Positions 36,598 to 45,841 of a stretch of 64,000 nucleotides of DNA are shown one piece after another (within the stretch, counting starts at the first letter, position 1; the number at the start of each line of letters is the position of its first letter). This stretch comes from Acuticoccus sp. MNP-M23 (GTDB lineage Bacteria; Pseudomonadota; Alphaproteobacteria; Rhizobiales; Amorphaceae), in assembly GCF_031195445.1 (NCBI RefSeq), contig NZ_CP133480.1, forward strand, positions 1,178,001 to 1,242,000, written 5' to 3'. The position numbers and the translations under genes were made by a program. The notes beneath the pieces were generated by a model, which had not been told where the DNA came from, did no database searches, and saw only the letters and a list, made by a program, of their open reading frames with translations.

Positions 36598-38383
36598 CTA
36601 GGCGGTTTTCGCAGGCAAAAGCACCTCCATGCGGAATGCATCGCCCTCCGCGACCGTATCGAGACGGCCGCCCAACTCCTCGACCCGGTCCCGCAAACCT
36701 CGAAGACCACGACCCGACGAGTGAAGCGGAAAACCCTCCCGCTCCGGTCCTGCAAGGGGGTTGAGAAACCGGAACGTCGCCCCCGAAGCGGATGGCTCGA
36801 CACTGATGCGCGCCTGCCCGGGGTCGCCGTGCCTGGTGACGTTGGACGCGTATTCCGAAAGAACATGCGACATCGCCGCGACCGCTGTCCGGTCGACATC
36901 GAAATCCTCGCCGTCCCGTGTTTCGATGACGATGGACGCCCGTCCCGGCAGGGCCTCGTCCAGCGTCTGCTGCCACAGCGGCATGGCGTGCAGCTGCTGC
37001 ACGATCACCCGGTCGGCGGACGTGAAAAGATGTCTTCCGCGCCCCTTGCCGATCACCAGAAACGGCGCCTCGCCTTCGAGCACAGGGGGCACTCGCAGCG
37101 AGAACCGGTCCTCTTCGGCAATCGCGATTGCGGTGCTTCGTTCAAGCACGGGAGGCAGCCCGCCGTCGGGATTGACTGGCACCACGCCCATCGCATCGAA
37201 GGTCGTCGCGAGGATTTCTGCAAGCTCCTCGGTGTAGTCCTCGGCCGTGTTGCCGGCCAGCATGCGGGACACACCGCCGAGAGCCTGCTCAAGGTCCCGA
37301 GGGTTGCGAGAGGGCCAGATGGCGCGCGGCGTTCAGCGAAAGCGCCTGACCGACGATGATGGACGGGATCAGGATGTAGGTGAACGACGAACTGAACAGG
37401 ATCTCGAACCCGAAGAGGCGTGGCAGGAAGACGAACGCCACCGCCAGGACGGCGGCCGTGGCCGAGAAGCCGAGCGCGATTCAGGTCAGCGACGCTTGAG
37501 CGGTAGAGGCTGATCGCGCGCGGGCGATCTGAACGCCCACCGCCGCCACGACAAGCCCGGCGCCCGCCATGACGGCCGAATTGTTGGCGAGCGGCTCGGT
37601 GAGCGGCCCGGCCGTCCACCCAAGGGCCAGGAAAACCCCCGTGCCGCCCAGCATCAGAGTAGCGGTCCGCTCCGAGACGAGGGGCGCGGGATGGCGCAGC
37701 GCGATGACGAGAAGCGCCGCCACCGATCCGACGCCGAGCGAGGTGATGGCGTGGCTGGCGTGCATGGGGTCGAGCGCGAGTGCAACAAGTTGCGCTTCGC
37801 GCATGTAGATATGGACCTGTCCGCCGAGCGCGGTGGCGATCCCCAGCAGCGCGAACATGCATCCCAGAAGCAACGAACGCGCCGTCCATGTGCAAACCGC
37901 GCAAACGAGCGCGATCACCAGCGTGTCGGCAATCACGAGCCAGAACAGAGCCGAGATCGTGTCGGGTTCGCGCGTTCGCCCGGCGTCGAACTCGATCATG
38001 CGTCCATCACCGAGCTCGAACGCCACGGGTTCCGGAGCGCTTAGCGCGGCGCGAAGCTCCCGCTACGCCTCACGCGTTTCGATGCGACGCGCCCGCTGGT
38101 AGTTGCCGGAATCGATGCGCAACCGCACGATGGCCATCCCGTCGATCAGGGTACGCCCGTCCTTGCGCACCGCAACAATCTCGTCCCCCGCGGCGAAGGG
38201 CGAGCCCGGCGCTGTCGCCATCACCCCGTTCGGGGTGCCGAAGGGCGGAAACGGCAGTCGCAAGCGCAGATCCGGCTCCGAGAGAATGGCGAGGTAGATC
38301 AATGCCGCAGTTGCGAGCGGCACAAGCACGACAAGAAGAGCCAACACGGTCCTGAAGCGGCGCCGACCCCTGACATTCATCAT
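36598..38383 (-). pseudogene. Membrane sensor kinase (NarL-partner type) with stops and a frameshift
   Basis: One original gene is visible in pieces. The N-terminus (ATG 38383 or 38380) has a membrane helix and a PDZ-like loop (GVMATAPGSPFAAGDEIVAVRKDGR), ending at TAG 38063-38065. The same frame resumes as RELRAALSAPEP and carries five or more membrane helices until TGA 37481-37483. It then continues to about 37300, where the frame shifts into LEQALGGVSRMLAGNTAEDY. The C-terminus is a HisKA_3-type HATPase (VLSEYASNVTRHGDPG, SGRGLRGLRDRVEELGGRLD). At least three lesions make it inactive. Confidence 0.85.
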
Positions 38384-38556
38384 GCGCCCTTCCAAAGCGG
38401 CCGCAAGCCGGGCGCGGAATTGACGCCCACCGTCTCGCACGGGGCAGAATGACACCGCATCAAGGGCGGCCCGCTCAAGCTATGCCTGGGCCGACGCGTT
38501 CTGGCAGATGAAATCGAACTTTTCGAACTTGGCGGTCTTTTTCATGCTGCGCCGCT

Positions 38557-39360
38557 TCAGTCTGCGGCGAGGCACCGACCCTGCTCCACAACGTAGTCGA
38601 ACGTGAAGCCGCCCGGAACGTCCACCGGTTCGGAGTAGGAGAGCGTGTAGCGGAAGGCCCCGCTGACCGAAGAGAAAATGAGCGACGAGGGGCCGTTCAT
38701 GAAACTGACGTTTCCGCCGGTTTCGATGCGGTTCGCCCAGCTGAAGAGCGAGCCGAACCACGGCGTATCCCTGCCCTCGAAACTGGTCTGGAAAATTCGC
38801 GCACTGGTGTCACGGCAGAAATCCTGGATCTCGTCGCCGTCCGCCCCGGTGATGGCCATGCAGTTCATGAAATTATCGTCCGCATCGGCAGGCGCGATGG
38901 TGAGAGCAAATCGCGTCTCCGGCGGCGGGACGGCACCGCTCACCGGTGTGCCATCATCCTCGTGGCGGATGGCGACGGCGCGATCGGCGACACAGGCATA
39001 GGATCCGGCGCCGACGTCAGCCGGGATGACGAGATCGACGGTCTCGAGCGCAACCCGTTCCTGCTCGGCGGGATCGAGATCGTTGAGCACCTCCGCAGTG
39101 TCGATGACCTGTGCGAACGCATTCTCGATGCGGGTAATTCTGGCGCGCATCTCGCTGGCGTCGTCCACCGCGACGCCCTCCTGCGCAGCGCTCTGCGCTT
39201 CGGCAAACGCTTCGGTGGCGGCGCGCATGGCATCAGCGGCAGCCTCCACTTCGCCTGCGGGGACCGCCTCGGCCGCATCTGATTGCGCAATGGCGTGCGT
39301 CGCCGCGAGTGAGGCGGTCATGGCGGCGGATAGGACGCAGGCAATGCCGAGAATTTTCAT
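38557..39360 (-). CDS. Hypothetical exported protein
   Basis: The 267-residue product has a signal peptide (MKILGIACVLSAAMTASLAATHAIAQ), an Ala/Glu-rich predicted helical segment (residues 27-90), and a C-terminal domain with paired cysteines (SYACVADRA, FMNCMAITG, DFCRDTSA, EQGRCLAAD). No family is recognised. It is preceded by an ATG-proximal GAGCCGCC context, so the ribosome-binding site is weak. It stands alone on the minus strand. Confidence 0.6.
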   Translation of the reverse strand: MKILGIACVLSAAMTASLAATHAIAQSDAAEAVPAGEVEAAADAMRAATEAFAEAQSAAQEGVAVDDASEMRARITRIENAFAQVIDTAEVLNDLDPAEQERVALETVDLVIPADVGAGSYACVADRAVAIRHEDDGTPVSGAVPPPETRFALTIAPADADDNFMNCMAITGADGDEIQDFCRDTSARIFQTSFEGRDTPWFGSLFSWANRIETGGNVSFMNGPSSLIFSSVSGAFRYTLSYSEPVDVPGGFTFDYVVEQGRCLAAD

Positions 39361-39634
39361 AAAGGCGGCTCCATCGAACGGATCGCCAGAACGGTGCATC
39401 ATTCGCCAGCATGCAAGCAACCGGGCTGATCAGTTTCGGCGACAATGCCCGCCCGCAGCGCCGGCCGGTGAAAAGAGGGTAATCGAGTCCTTGCGATCGT
39501 CGTTCACATGGGCCGCAGCAAATTCGCCATGCTAACGGAACGCTGATGCGCTCGCTCCGCCTCCTCCTGCGCGACCGCAGTACCGTCTTGCCGCTCATCG
39601 CGGTTCTCGTCCAGCTGGTCCTCCTGCAGGCTGG

Positions 39635-39796
39635 CGCGGTGGCGCTTGCGACCGGCGCGATGGCATCGATCATGCCGTCCGCAATCAGAACGTCTTGTCC
39701 CTCGATGAGATCGGGACCGACCCCGTCGAAAATCCGGGCGCCCTTGATCAGAGCGCCCGGATCGTCCTGTGCCGCTCCGGGGGGCCGCAAGGGCAA
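39635..39796 (-). pseudogene. N-terminal remnant of an amidohydrolase
   Basis: About 54 codons encode ALIKGARIFDGVGPDLIEGQDVLIADGMIDAIAPV, the beta-sandwich start of metal-dependent amidohydrolases and similar to the start of the full gene at 40014-41345 (NVNVFDGVNDSLIENASVLIEGNLIAAV). After ASATAP the similarity ends, before the HxH metal motif. It is a truncated relative rather than a functional gene. Confidence 0.65.
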
Positions 39797-40013
39797 CGAT
39801 GGAAAAGCCCCCAGATGAGCGACATTTCTTGTCCTTCTGTTTTCAACTTTTGGCGAGGGCCGGTGCGCGTGAAGCCGTTGTCCGTCCCCTCAGTCTCCCT
39901 TCACCTCGAAGCGAAACTTGACCTTCATTCCCGGCCGAGGGCCACCACCGTCACAATCGCAAGTCTGATCCGGCTGGCACCGGCGCGCCTCCTCAGGCCG
40001 ACAGCTGACATTG

Positions 40014-41345
40014 CTATTCGCCCGTTGTGTTCTTGAAGATCACCCCGTCTTTCATGATGAGATCGAACGTCCCGTGCGGATCGGCCACCAGATCGATGTC
40101 TTCCAGCGGATTGCCATCGACCAGAATCAGATCCGCATAGGCGCCTTCGGCGATCACGCCGAGTTTGCCCTCCTGGTAGGGGTTGCGAGGGCCAGCGAGC
40201 GCCAGAAGCTCAGCATTGATCGATGTTGCCATCTCCAGCACTTCGAACGGCGTGTACCAGCGCTGAAGCTTGGCGAGAAATGCGCCCTGCCGCTCCGCCA
40301 GTGCCGGGTCGAACAGGATGTCTGTGCCGAAGGCGACCTTGACGCCGACCTCCTTGGCCATCGTGTACGTCCGGTCTGTGCCGTTCGTGACCTCGATCCA
40401 TTTGCGCTGGCTCTCGGGCTCGCTGAACGTGAAGCCGTCTTCGTCGTCCAGAAGCGGCTGAAGGGACAGCCAGACGTCGTTGTCCCGCATCAGCTCCATC
40501 GTCTCGCGGCTCATCAGAAAACCGTGTTCGATGGATTTCACGCCGGCCTCGACCGCGATCCGCGCGGCATCGTCGGTGAAGATGTGTGAGGCGACATAGG
40601 TGTTGTAGGTGTCGGCCACTTCGACGAAGGCTTCGATCTCCGCGCAGGTGTACTGACGCACGTCAAGCGGGTCGTAGGTCGAAGACACCCCGCCCCCGGT
40701 TGAAATCTTGAGCTGGCCTGCGCCCATCCGCATGATCTCGCGCGACCGCTTGATGACCTCCGGCACGCCATCGGCCTGCGCCATCAGCCCTACGGCGTAC
40801 CAGTACCACAGGGGCTCCGCCGGATCGGTCGGCACCGCCTGATAGGGCCGGTAGTCGAAGTGACCGCCCGTCTGGGTCACTGGCGGACCCGATGGGAGGA
40901 TCCGCGGCCCCGGAATTTCGCCGGCGTCGATCATCCGCTTGATGGCGAAGGAGTTGCCGCCGACGTCTCGCACGCTCGTGAAGCCGCGCATCAGCGTCCC
41001 TTCGGCCCCCTTGGCGCCACGGATCGCGACTTCCAGTATATCACCCGTCACGACGACGCTCTGCGGGTTGCAGCAATAAAGCGTATGCCAGTGCGCATCG
41101 ATGAGGCCGGGGATCATCGTGCGGCCGGCCCCGTCGATCATTGTGGCGCCCTCGGCCTCGACCGGCTCGGTCGCGACAGCTGCGATGAGATTGCCTTCGA
41201 TGAGGACGCTGGCATTCTCGATGAGGCTGTCGTTGACGCCGTCGAAAACGTTCACGTTCGTGGTCAGCGTGCGTGACGCCGGCTCCTGTGCGTTCGCCCC
41301 GCAAGCGGTGATGGTAATAAGTACCGAAAGAACGATCTTATTCAT
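40014..41345 (-). CDS. Exported metal-dependent amidohydrolase
   Basis: The 443-residue product has a signal peptide (SVLITITACGANAQ, possibly a lipobox) and a complete imidazolonepropionase/prolidase-like amidohydrolase domain. The HxH is in PGLIDAHWHTLY near residue 85, the lysine region is GQLKISTGGG, metal histidines are in VASHIFT and KSIEHGFL, and the catalytic Asp is in VAFGTDILFD. The C-terminus has GVIAEGAYADLILVDGNPLEDI. Substrate is unknown; related enzymes cleave Xaa-Pro or Xaa-Arg dipeptides or organophosphate-like amides. It should act in the periplasm. Confidence 0.88.
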   Translation of the reverse strand: MNKIVLSVLITITACGANAQEPASRTLTTNVNVFDGVNDSLIENASVLIEGNLIAAVATEPVEAEGATMIDGAGRTMIPGLIDAHWHTLYCCNPQSVVVTGDILEVAIRGAKGAEGTLMRGFTSVRDVGGNSFAIKRMIDAGEIPGPRILPSGPPVTQTGGHFDYRPYQAVPTDPAEPLWYWYAVGLMAQADGVPEVIKRSREIMRMGAGQLKISTGGGVSSTYDPLDVRQYTCAEIEAFVEVADTYNTYVASHIFTDDAARIAVEAGVKSIEHGFLMSRETMELMRDNDVWLSLQPLLDDEDGFTFSEPESQRKWIEVTNGTDRTYTMAKEVGVKVAFGTDILFDPALAERQGAFLAKLQRWYTPFEVLEMATSINAELLALAGPRNPYQEGKLGVIAEGAYADLILVDGNPLEDIDLVADPHGTFDLIMKDGVIFKNTTGE

Positions 41346-41478
41346 TTCAATACCAGCCTAGCGCTCGGCGCGAGGATTGCGGATTGCGGATTGCGTTCAG
41401 GATGAAATTCGGAACAGTTGGCGTCACCTTGAAGGTGATTGCGTCCTCAGCGCCGAACAGATTGTTTTGCTCAACGGA

Positions 41479-41974
41479 TTAGTCGAACGATGCGGCAAGC
41501 TGGACGGGGGTTTGGCCGAGTTTCACGACCTTCCTCACCGTTTGATTGATGGGCCCGGTCCACTGCTCGGTCTCCCAGCCGTAGTTGGTCTTGCGATTTG
41601 TGCCAGCCGTCCAGCCTTTCCCGAGGAATTTCAGCGCAAACAGCTCAAGCGTGGAACGTGAGAAATCGGGACCCGGCTCTATGGCATTCCATTGATGCTG
41701 CGGAAAGGCTGCGACCAGAGCCGCCGCGTTCTGGAAGGCGAGGAGCGCTTCCGGCCCCCAGCCGCAGCTCCTTGGCGGAGATTGTCGTATAAGTGGGGAC
41801 CGTGCCCTGCATGCCGGCAACCGCAATCAGCCCGCTGTCGAAAGACTGACCGTCCGCAATGTCAAAGCCGAGATCGCCCAGCGAGAATTTGCCGTTGCTC
41901 GGATCAAACGCCGATTGCTTCGGCACCAGGGTAAAACCAGGGCGGATGTAAAAATTGCACATTCCACCATCCAC
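41479..41974 (-). pseudogene. Hypothetical protein, frameshifted in a G-run
   Basis: Two overlapping frames read as one protein: FYIRPGFTLVPKQSAFDPSNGKFSLGDLGFDIADG through TTISAKELRLG, then (new frame) GPEALLAFQNAAALVAAFPQHQWNAIEPGPDF to LGQTPVQLAASFD. Removing one base from the five-C run at 41755-41759 (five G on the coding strand) restores a continuous frame LGPEALLAF. It is either a recent single-base expansion or an assembly error. I do not recognise the family. Confidence 0.6.
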
Positions 41975-42433
41975 GAAATAGCTTATTTATCGGATTATAT
42001 GCTTCTTCGCTGAAGAAAGCCACGATCTGGACGGATACAAAGGCAATGTTCGAGTAAAAGATTCTGCAGAACCACTATCATATCCCCAAAACAGGTCGAT
42101 ATGCGCCCAAGAAATACTATTTTTAATGGAAAAAACCGTTGATCAAGACTAAAAATTGCAAATCCGTTGCATTTACAAGATTCTTGCGCGACCAGCTGAC
42201 GCAGGAGTGAAAGAGAGCTGCGCACCGCCTGTGCGGCTAGAGGCTGCGCTTCGACATCGATCATGCCCGTCACGGGGTCAGACCTTGCGCTAGCAACGCC
42301 AATCGCTCACGCCACGCCGAGCGATGCATCGACCCACCCAAAGGACAGTCGCCGCCAGACGAATCTTCAGCGGCCGGTCAGATCCGGCAGCGACGTCGTC
42401 ACCCGCCGCCCCGACAGGGAGGCGCAAACGGCT
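41975..42433. other. Spacer with no recognisable gene
   Basis: The left 210 bases are AT-rich and the right half returns to high GC just before the lactonase-like gene. A 92-codon minus-strand frame (41995-42273) has no motif and atypical composition. This compositional step may mark the right edge of the island-like region. Confidence 0.4.
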
Positions 42434-43264
42434 TCAGACCTTCAGGATCGAGAAGCCGTCCACTTCGGCCACCGGCGTGAGGTGGGGCCAGCGGTCGCTG
42501 TCGTGCAGGATGATGAGGCGGGTGAGGTCGCCGCCGATCTTGTCGTTGATCCGGTCCATGGTGACCAGCTGGTCCCAGGTGCTGCCCGCCGCGTTGGCGA
42601 GCGGGGCGTAGACGCCACTGTCATGGTGACCGCACAGGTTGCGCTTGGAATAGACGCAGTCGCCCGCGACCACGATCTCGCCGCGATGGGTGTTCAGAAC
42701 CACGAATTGCTGGCCCAGCGTGTGGCCGGGACCGAAGCGCAGGGAGAGGCCGGGAAAAAAATCATCCCGGTCGCCGTCGACGAGGTTGAGCCGGTGCTCG
42801 ATGGAGGCGTCGTAGGCGCTGCGCATGTCGGCCGGGTTGATGATCTCGGTCAGGACGCCGAACTGGCGCGGCAGGGCAAGCATCTCCATCCAGGAGAGAT
42901 ATTCCCGCTTCTGGATGTGGAGCTGTGCGGTGGGGAACGCGGAGATCCCGCCCATGTGATCGAAGTGGGCGTGGGAGAGGACGATGTCGGTCACGTCGTC
43001 CGGCTTGACCCCCAGTTCGGCCAGCATCCGCACCGGCGAGACCCAGAACGGGATGCCGAACTTTTCGGCGAATTCGCCGCCGGGGCCGTCTTTCAGGAAG
43101 CCGGTGTCGATGAGGACGACACGGTCGCCGCTGCGGGCCAGCACGAAGGCGAAGGGGAGGTCGACCACGCCGCCGTCGTGGGCGCCGTGGACGATGCCGG
43201 CCACAAGCTGGTCCTTGGAGCGGGCATATTCGAGGACGTGGACGTCCCACACGGTGTCGGTCAT
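42434..43264 (-). CDS. Metallo-beta-lactamase-fold hydrolase (AHL-lactonase-like)
   Basis: The 276-residue product has the dinuclear zinc motif HAHFDHMGG near residue 107, with further ligands in GHTLGQQ and AGDCVYS, matching the N-acyl-homoserine-lactonase-like branch of the MBL superfamily. Given its position as the last gene after a ribose-type ABC transporter, hydrolysis of a sugar lactone is as likely as quorum quenching. ATG 43264 is 10 bases after the permease stop. Confidence 0.85.
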   Translation of the reverse strand: MTDTVWDVHVLEYARSKDQLVAGIVHGAHDGGVVDLPFAFVLARSGDRVVLIDTGFLKDGPGGEFAEKFGIPFWVSPVRMLAELGVKPDDVTDIVLSHAHFDHMGGISAFPTAQLHIQKREYLSWMEMLALPRQFGVLTEIINPADMRSAYDASIEHRLNLVDGDRDDFFPGLSLRFGPGHTLGQQFVVLNTHRGEIVVAGDCVYSKRNLCGHHDSGVYAPLANAAGSTWDQLVTMDRINDKIGGDLTRLIILHDSDRWPHLTPVAEVDGFSILKV

Positions 43265-43274
43265 CGCGGGTCCC

Positions 43275-44270
43275 CTAGCGTTCGGCGATGGAGCGGCCGA
43301 GGCTCGAAAGCCCCACGGCAACAATCAGAATGCCGCCCTGCAGCATGTACTGCGAGAACGTCGGCGCACCAAAGATGTTGAGCCCGTTGAAGCCGAACGC
43401 GATCACCAGCGCCCCGATGACGGTGCCCAAAATGTGGAACTCGCCGTCGCGCAGGGTGGCCGAGCCAAGGAAGACGGCGGCAAACGCAGTGAGGAGGTAG
43501 CCGTCGGCAGCGCTGGCGGTGCCGGAGCCGAGGCGGGAGGCCAGCAGGATGCCGGTGAGCGCCGCGCACATGCCGGAGATGACGAAGCCCAGGATCTTGA
43601 TGCGGTCGACCGAGATGCCGGCAAGGCGCGCTGCGGCCGGATTGCCGCCCACCGCCTGGATCTCCTGCCCGATGGAGGTCCGCTCCACCACAACCCAAAG
43701 CACGATGACGACCACCGCCATGATGATGATGTTGTTGGGAATGCCCCAGAGCCAGCGCCCGAGCGAGATTTCGAGGAAGGCCTCCGGCACGCCTGACACG
43801 ATCGGCACGCCGGACGAGTAGGCGAACGCAAGGCCCGTGAGGATGGTGCCGACGCCGAGCGTCGCGATGACGGAGTTGACCTTGAGCTTGGTGACGACCA
43901 GCCCGTTGACGAGGCCGATGAATGCCCCCGCCGCCAGCACGATGACGATCGCGACCGGGATCGGCAGCCCGCTCGCGACAATGAGCCCGGTGACCAGAAT
44001 GCCGTGGAGGCTTGCCGCAAAGCCGATGGACAGATCGAGCTCGCCGACAATCACCGCCATGGTCAGCCCGCTGGCGATGATGATCGCGAGCGACGCCTGG
44101 TTGAGGACGTTGGTGAAGTTGAGGAGCGTCGGGAATGCGCGGGGCGACAGGATCGAGAATGCCGCGATCATCGCGATCAGCCCGAGGATGGTCGCGTAGC
44201 GGGCGAAAAAGGCGAGGCCCGCTTTCTGGCGGGGCGACAGCCTGCGGCGGGAAACGGATAGGTCGGTCAT
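43275..44270 (-). CDS. Ribose-type ABC transporter permease
   Basis: The 331-residue membrane protein of the BPD_transp_2/RbsC family has about nine helices and the signature segments GLTMAVIVGELDLSIG, NGLVVTKLKVNSVIATLG and GGNPAAARLAGI. With the ATPase and binding protein upstream it forms a carbohydrate uptake system of the CUT2 class. Eight bases separate it from the ATPase gene. Confidence 0.93.
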   Translation of the reverse strand: MTDLSVSRRRLSPRQKAGLAFFARYATILGLIAMIAAFSILSPRAFPTLLNFTNVLNQASLAIIIASGLTMAVIVGELDLSIGFAASLHGILVTGLIVASGLPIPVAIVIVLAAGAFIGLVNGLVVTKLKVNSVIATLGVGTILTGLAFAYSSGVPIVSGVPEAFLEISLGRWLWGIPNNIIIMAVVVIVLWVVVERTSIGQEIQAVGGNPAAARLAGISVDRIKILGFVISGMCAALTGILLASRLGSGTASAADGYLLTAFAAVFLGSATLRDGEFHILGTVIGALVIAFGFNGLNIFGAPTFSQYMLQGGILIVAVGLSSLGRSIAER

Positions 44271-44277
44271 GAAGGCC

Positions 44278-45837
44278 TCAGGTGGCTGACGCGTAGCTGG
44301 CGCTGATGATGGCGTTGCGGGTCATCTCTTCCCCGGAAAGTTCCTGCACGATGCGGCCCTCGACCATCACGAGCACACGGTCGCAAAGGTCGGGGAGTTC
44401 GTCCGGTTCGGAAGAGATGACGATGACGGCCATGCCATCGGCGGCGATGGCGCGGATCAGGCGGTGGATTTCGCCTCTGGCGCCGACATCGACGCCGCGG
44501 GTGGGTTCGTCGAGGATCAGCACCTCGGGGCGGCGCAGGAGCCAGCGGCCGATGACCACCTTCTGCTGGTTGCCGCCCGAGAGGCGTCCGACGTGGGTTT
44601 CGATGTCCGGCGTCTTCACCGCGAGGCTGCGGACGATCTCCTCGGTCTGCGAGCGCCGCTTGCCATAGTCGATCAGCGGCACGGGACTCCTCACGATATT
44701 CGCAAGGTTGGCGAGCTGCATGTTGAACGCGACGCTTTTGGTGAGGATCAGCCCTTCGGAGCGCCGCTCCTCCGGCACGAACCCGAGGCCCGCACGCACA
44801 GCCTGGGTGGGGCTTGCCGGCGCATAAGGCTCGCCGCGCAGGGTCATGACGCCTTCGTGCGGCCGGTCGACGCCGTAGATGAGGCGCGCCAGCTCGCTCC
44901 GGCCGGCGCCGACCAGGCCGCCGATGCCCAGCACCTCGCCATCGTGGAGCCTGAGGTCGACACCCTTCACCATCGGTGCGCGCGCAAGGCCGCGGACGTC
45001 CAGCGCCACGGTGGCGCGCTCATGGTTGACGCGCGCTTCGGCCGGCATCGTCGGGGCGCTGCCGCCGACAATGGCGTCCATCAGCGCTTCGCGGGTGAGG
45101 TCGTCGCCGGAGAGTGCCGCGACCGATTCGCCGTCGCGAAAGGCGGTGACGGTGTGGCAAAGGCGCAGGATCTCGTCGAGCCGGTGGGAGACGTAGAGGA
45201 CCGCGACGCCGGAGCGCGACAGGTCCTCGACGATTTCCAGAAGGCGCTCCGCCTCGCGCGCGGAGAGGGAGGCCGTCGGCTCGTCCATCACCAGAAGGCG
45301 GCACTTCTTCACCAGCGCGCGGCAGATGTTGACGAGCCACGCCTCGGCCGTGGACAGCGTGCGTGCCTTGGCGCGGAGCGGCACCTTGAGGCCTACCCGT
45401 TCGGCAACCGGCGCGACGTCGCGCTCGATGGCGCGCCAGTCGATCACGCCCAGCCGCGAGGGCTTGGGGATGCCGAGCATGATGTTCTCGATCACGCTCA
45501 TCTCGGGAATGAAGGCGAGTTCCTGGTGGATGAAGCTCATCCCCAGCGCGCTCGCGTCGTGCGGCGTGTCGATGGAAACCGCCTTGCCATCCACACTGAT
45601 CCGCCCGGCATCGGCCGCGGTGAGACCGGCCAGAATCTTGATGAGGGTGGACTTGCCGGCCCCGTTGGCACCGACGAGGCCATGGACCTCGCCCGCCCGC
45701 ACCCCGAGCGAAACGCCCTTCAGGGCCTGGACGCCGCCATAAGCCTTGGCGACCCCCTCCGCGACCAAGAAAAGGCGCCGTTCCCCGGCGCCCCTTCCCT
45801 CATTCGTGGCGGCCGCAGCCGCTGCGTCTCGCTGCAT
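44278..45837 (-). CDS. Ribose-type ABC transporter ATPase (RbsA/MglA family)
   Basis: The 519-residue protein has two fused ATPase domains, as in CUT2 transporters. Domain 1 carries GANGAGKSTLIKIL near residue 56 and VMDEPTASLS. Domain 2 carries GLVGAGRSELARLIYG (degenerate Walker A, typical of RbsA) and LSGGNQQKVVIGRWL with ILDEPTRGVDVGA. It follows the binding-protein gene by only four bases. Confidence 0.95.
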   Translation of the reverse strand: MQRDAAAAAATNEGRGAGERRLFLVAEGVAKAYGGVQALKGVSLGVRAGEVHGLVGANGAGKSTLIKILAGLTAADAGRISVDGKAVSIDTPHDASALGMSFIHQELAFIPEMSVIENIMLGIPKPSRLGVIDWRAIERDVAPVAERVGLKVPLRAKARTLSTAEAWLVNICRALVKKCRLLVMDEPTASLSAREAERLLEIVEDLSRSGVAVLYVSHRLDEILRLCHTVTAFRDGESVAALSGDDLTREALMDAIVGGSAPTMPAEARVNHERATVALDVRGLARAPMVKGVDLRLHDGEVLGIGGLVGAGRSELARLIYGVDRPHEGVMTLRGEPYAPASPTQAVRAGLGFVPEERRSEGLILTKSVAFNMQLANLANIVRSPVPLIDYGKRRSQTEEIVRSLAVKTPDIETHVGRLSGGNQQKVVIGRWLLRRPEVLILDEPTRGVDVGARGEIHRLIRAIAADGMAVIVISSEPDELPDLCDRVLVMVEGRIVQELSGEEMTRNAIISASYASAT

Positions 45838-45841
45838 CGGA

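Noticed and set aside
35905-38383. Stop-codon readthrough or an altered genetic code as explanation for the in-frame stops
   Set aside because: Both TAG and TGA occur plus a frameshift, and neighbouring genes use TAG and TGA as normal terminators; pseudogene decay is simpler.
39546-39818. A plus-strand frame starting MRSLRLLLRDRS with one hydrophobic stretch
   Set aside because: The start could resemble a small DUF2946-like protein, but the second half is the antisense of the amidohydrolase remnant, so it is at most a broken end that I cannot support.
41995-42273. A 92-codon minus-strand frame before the lactonase-like gene
   Set aside because: AT-rich, no recognisable motif and no coding-like start.
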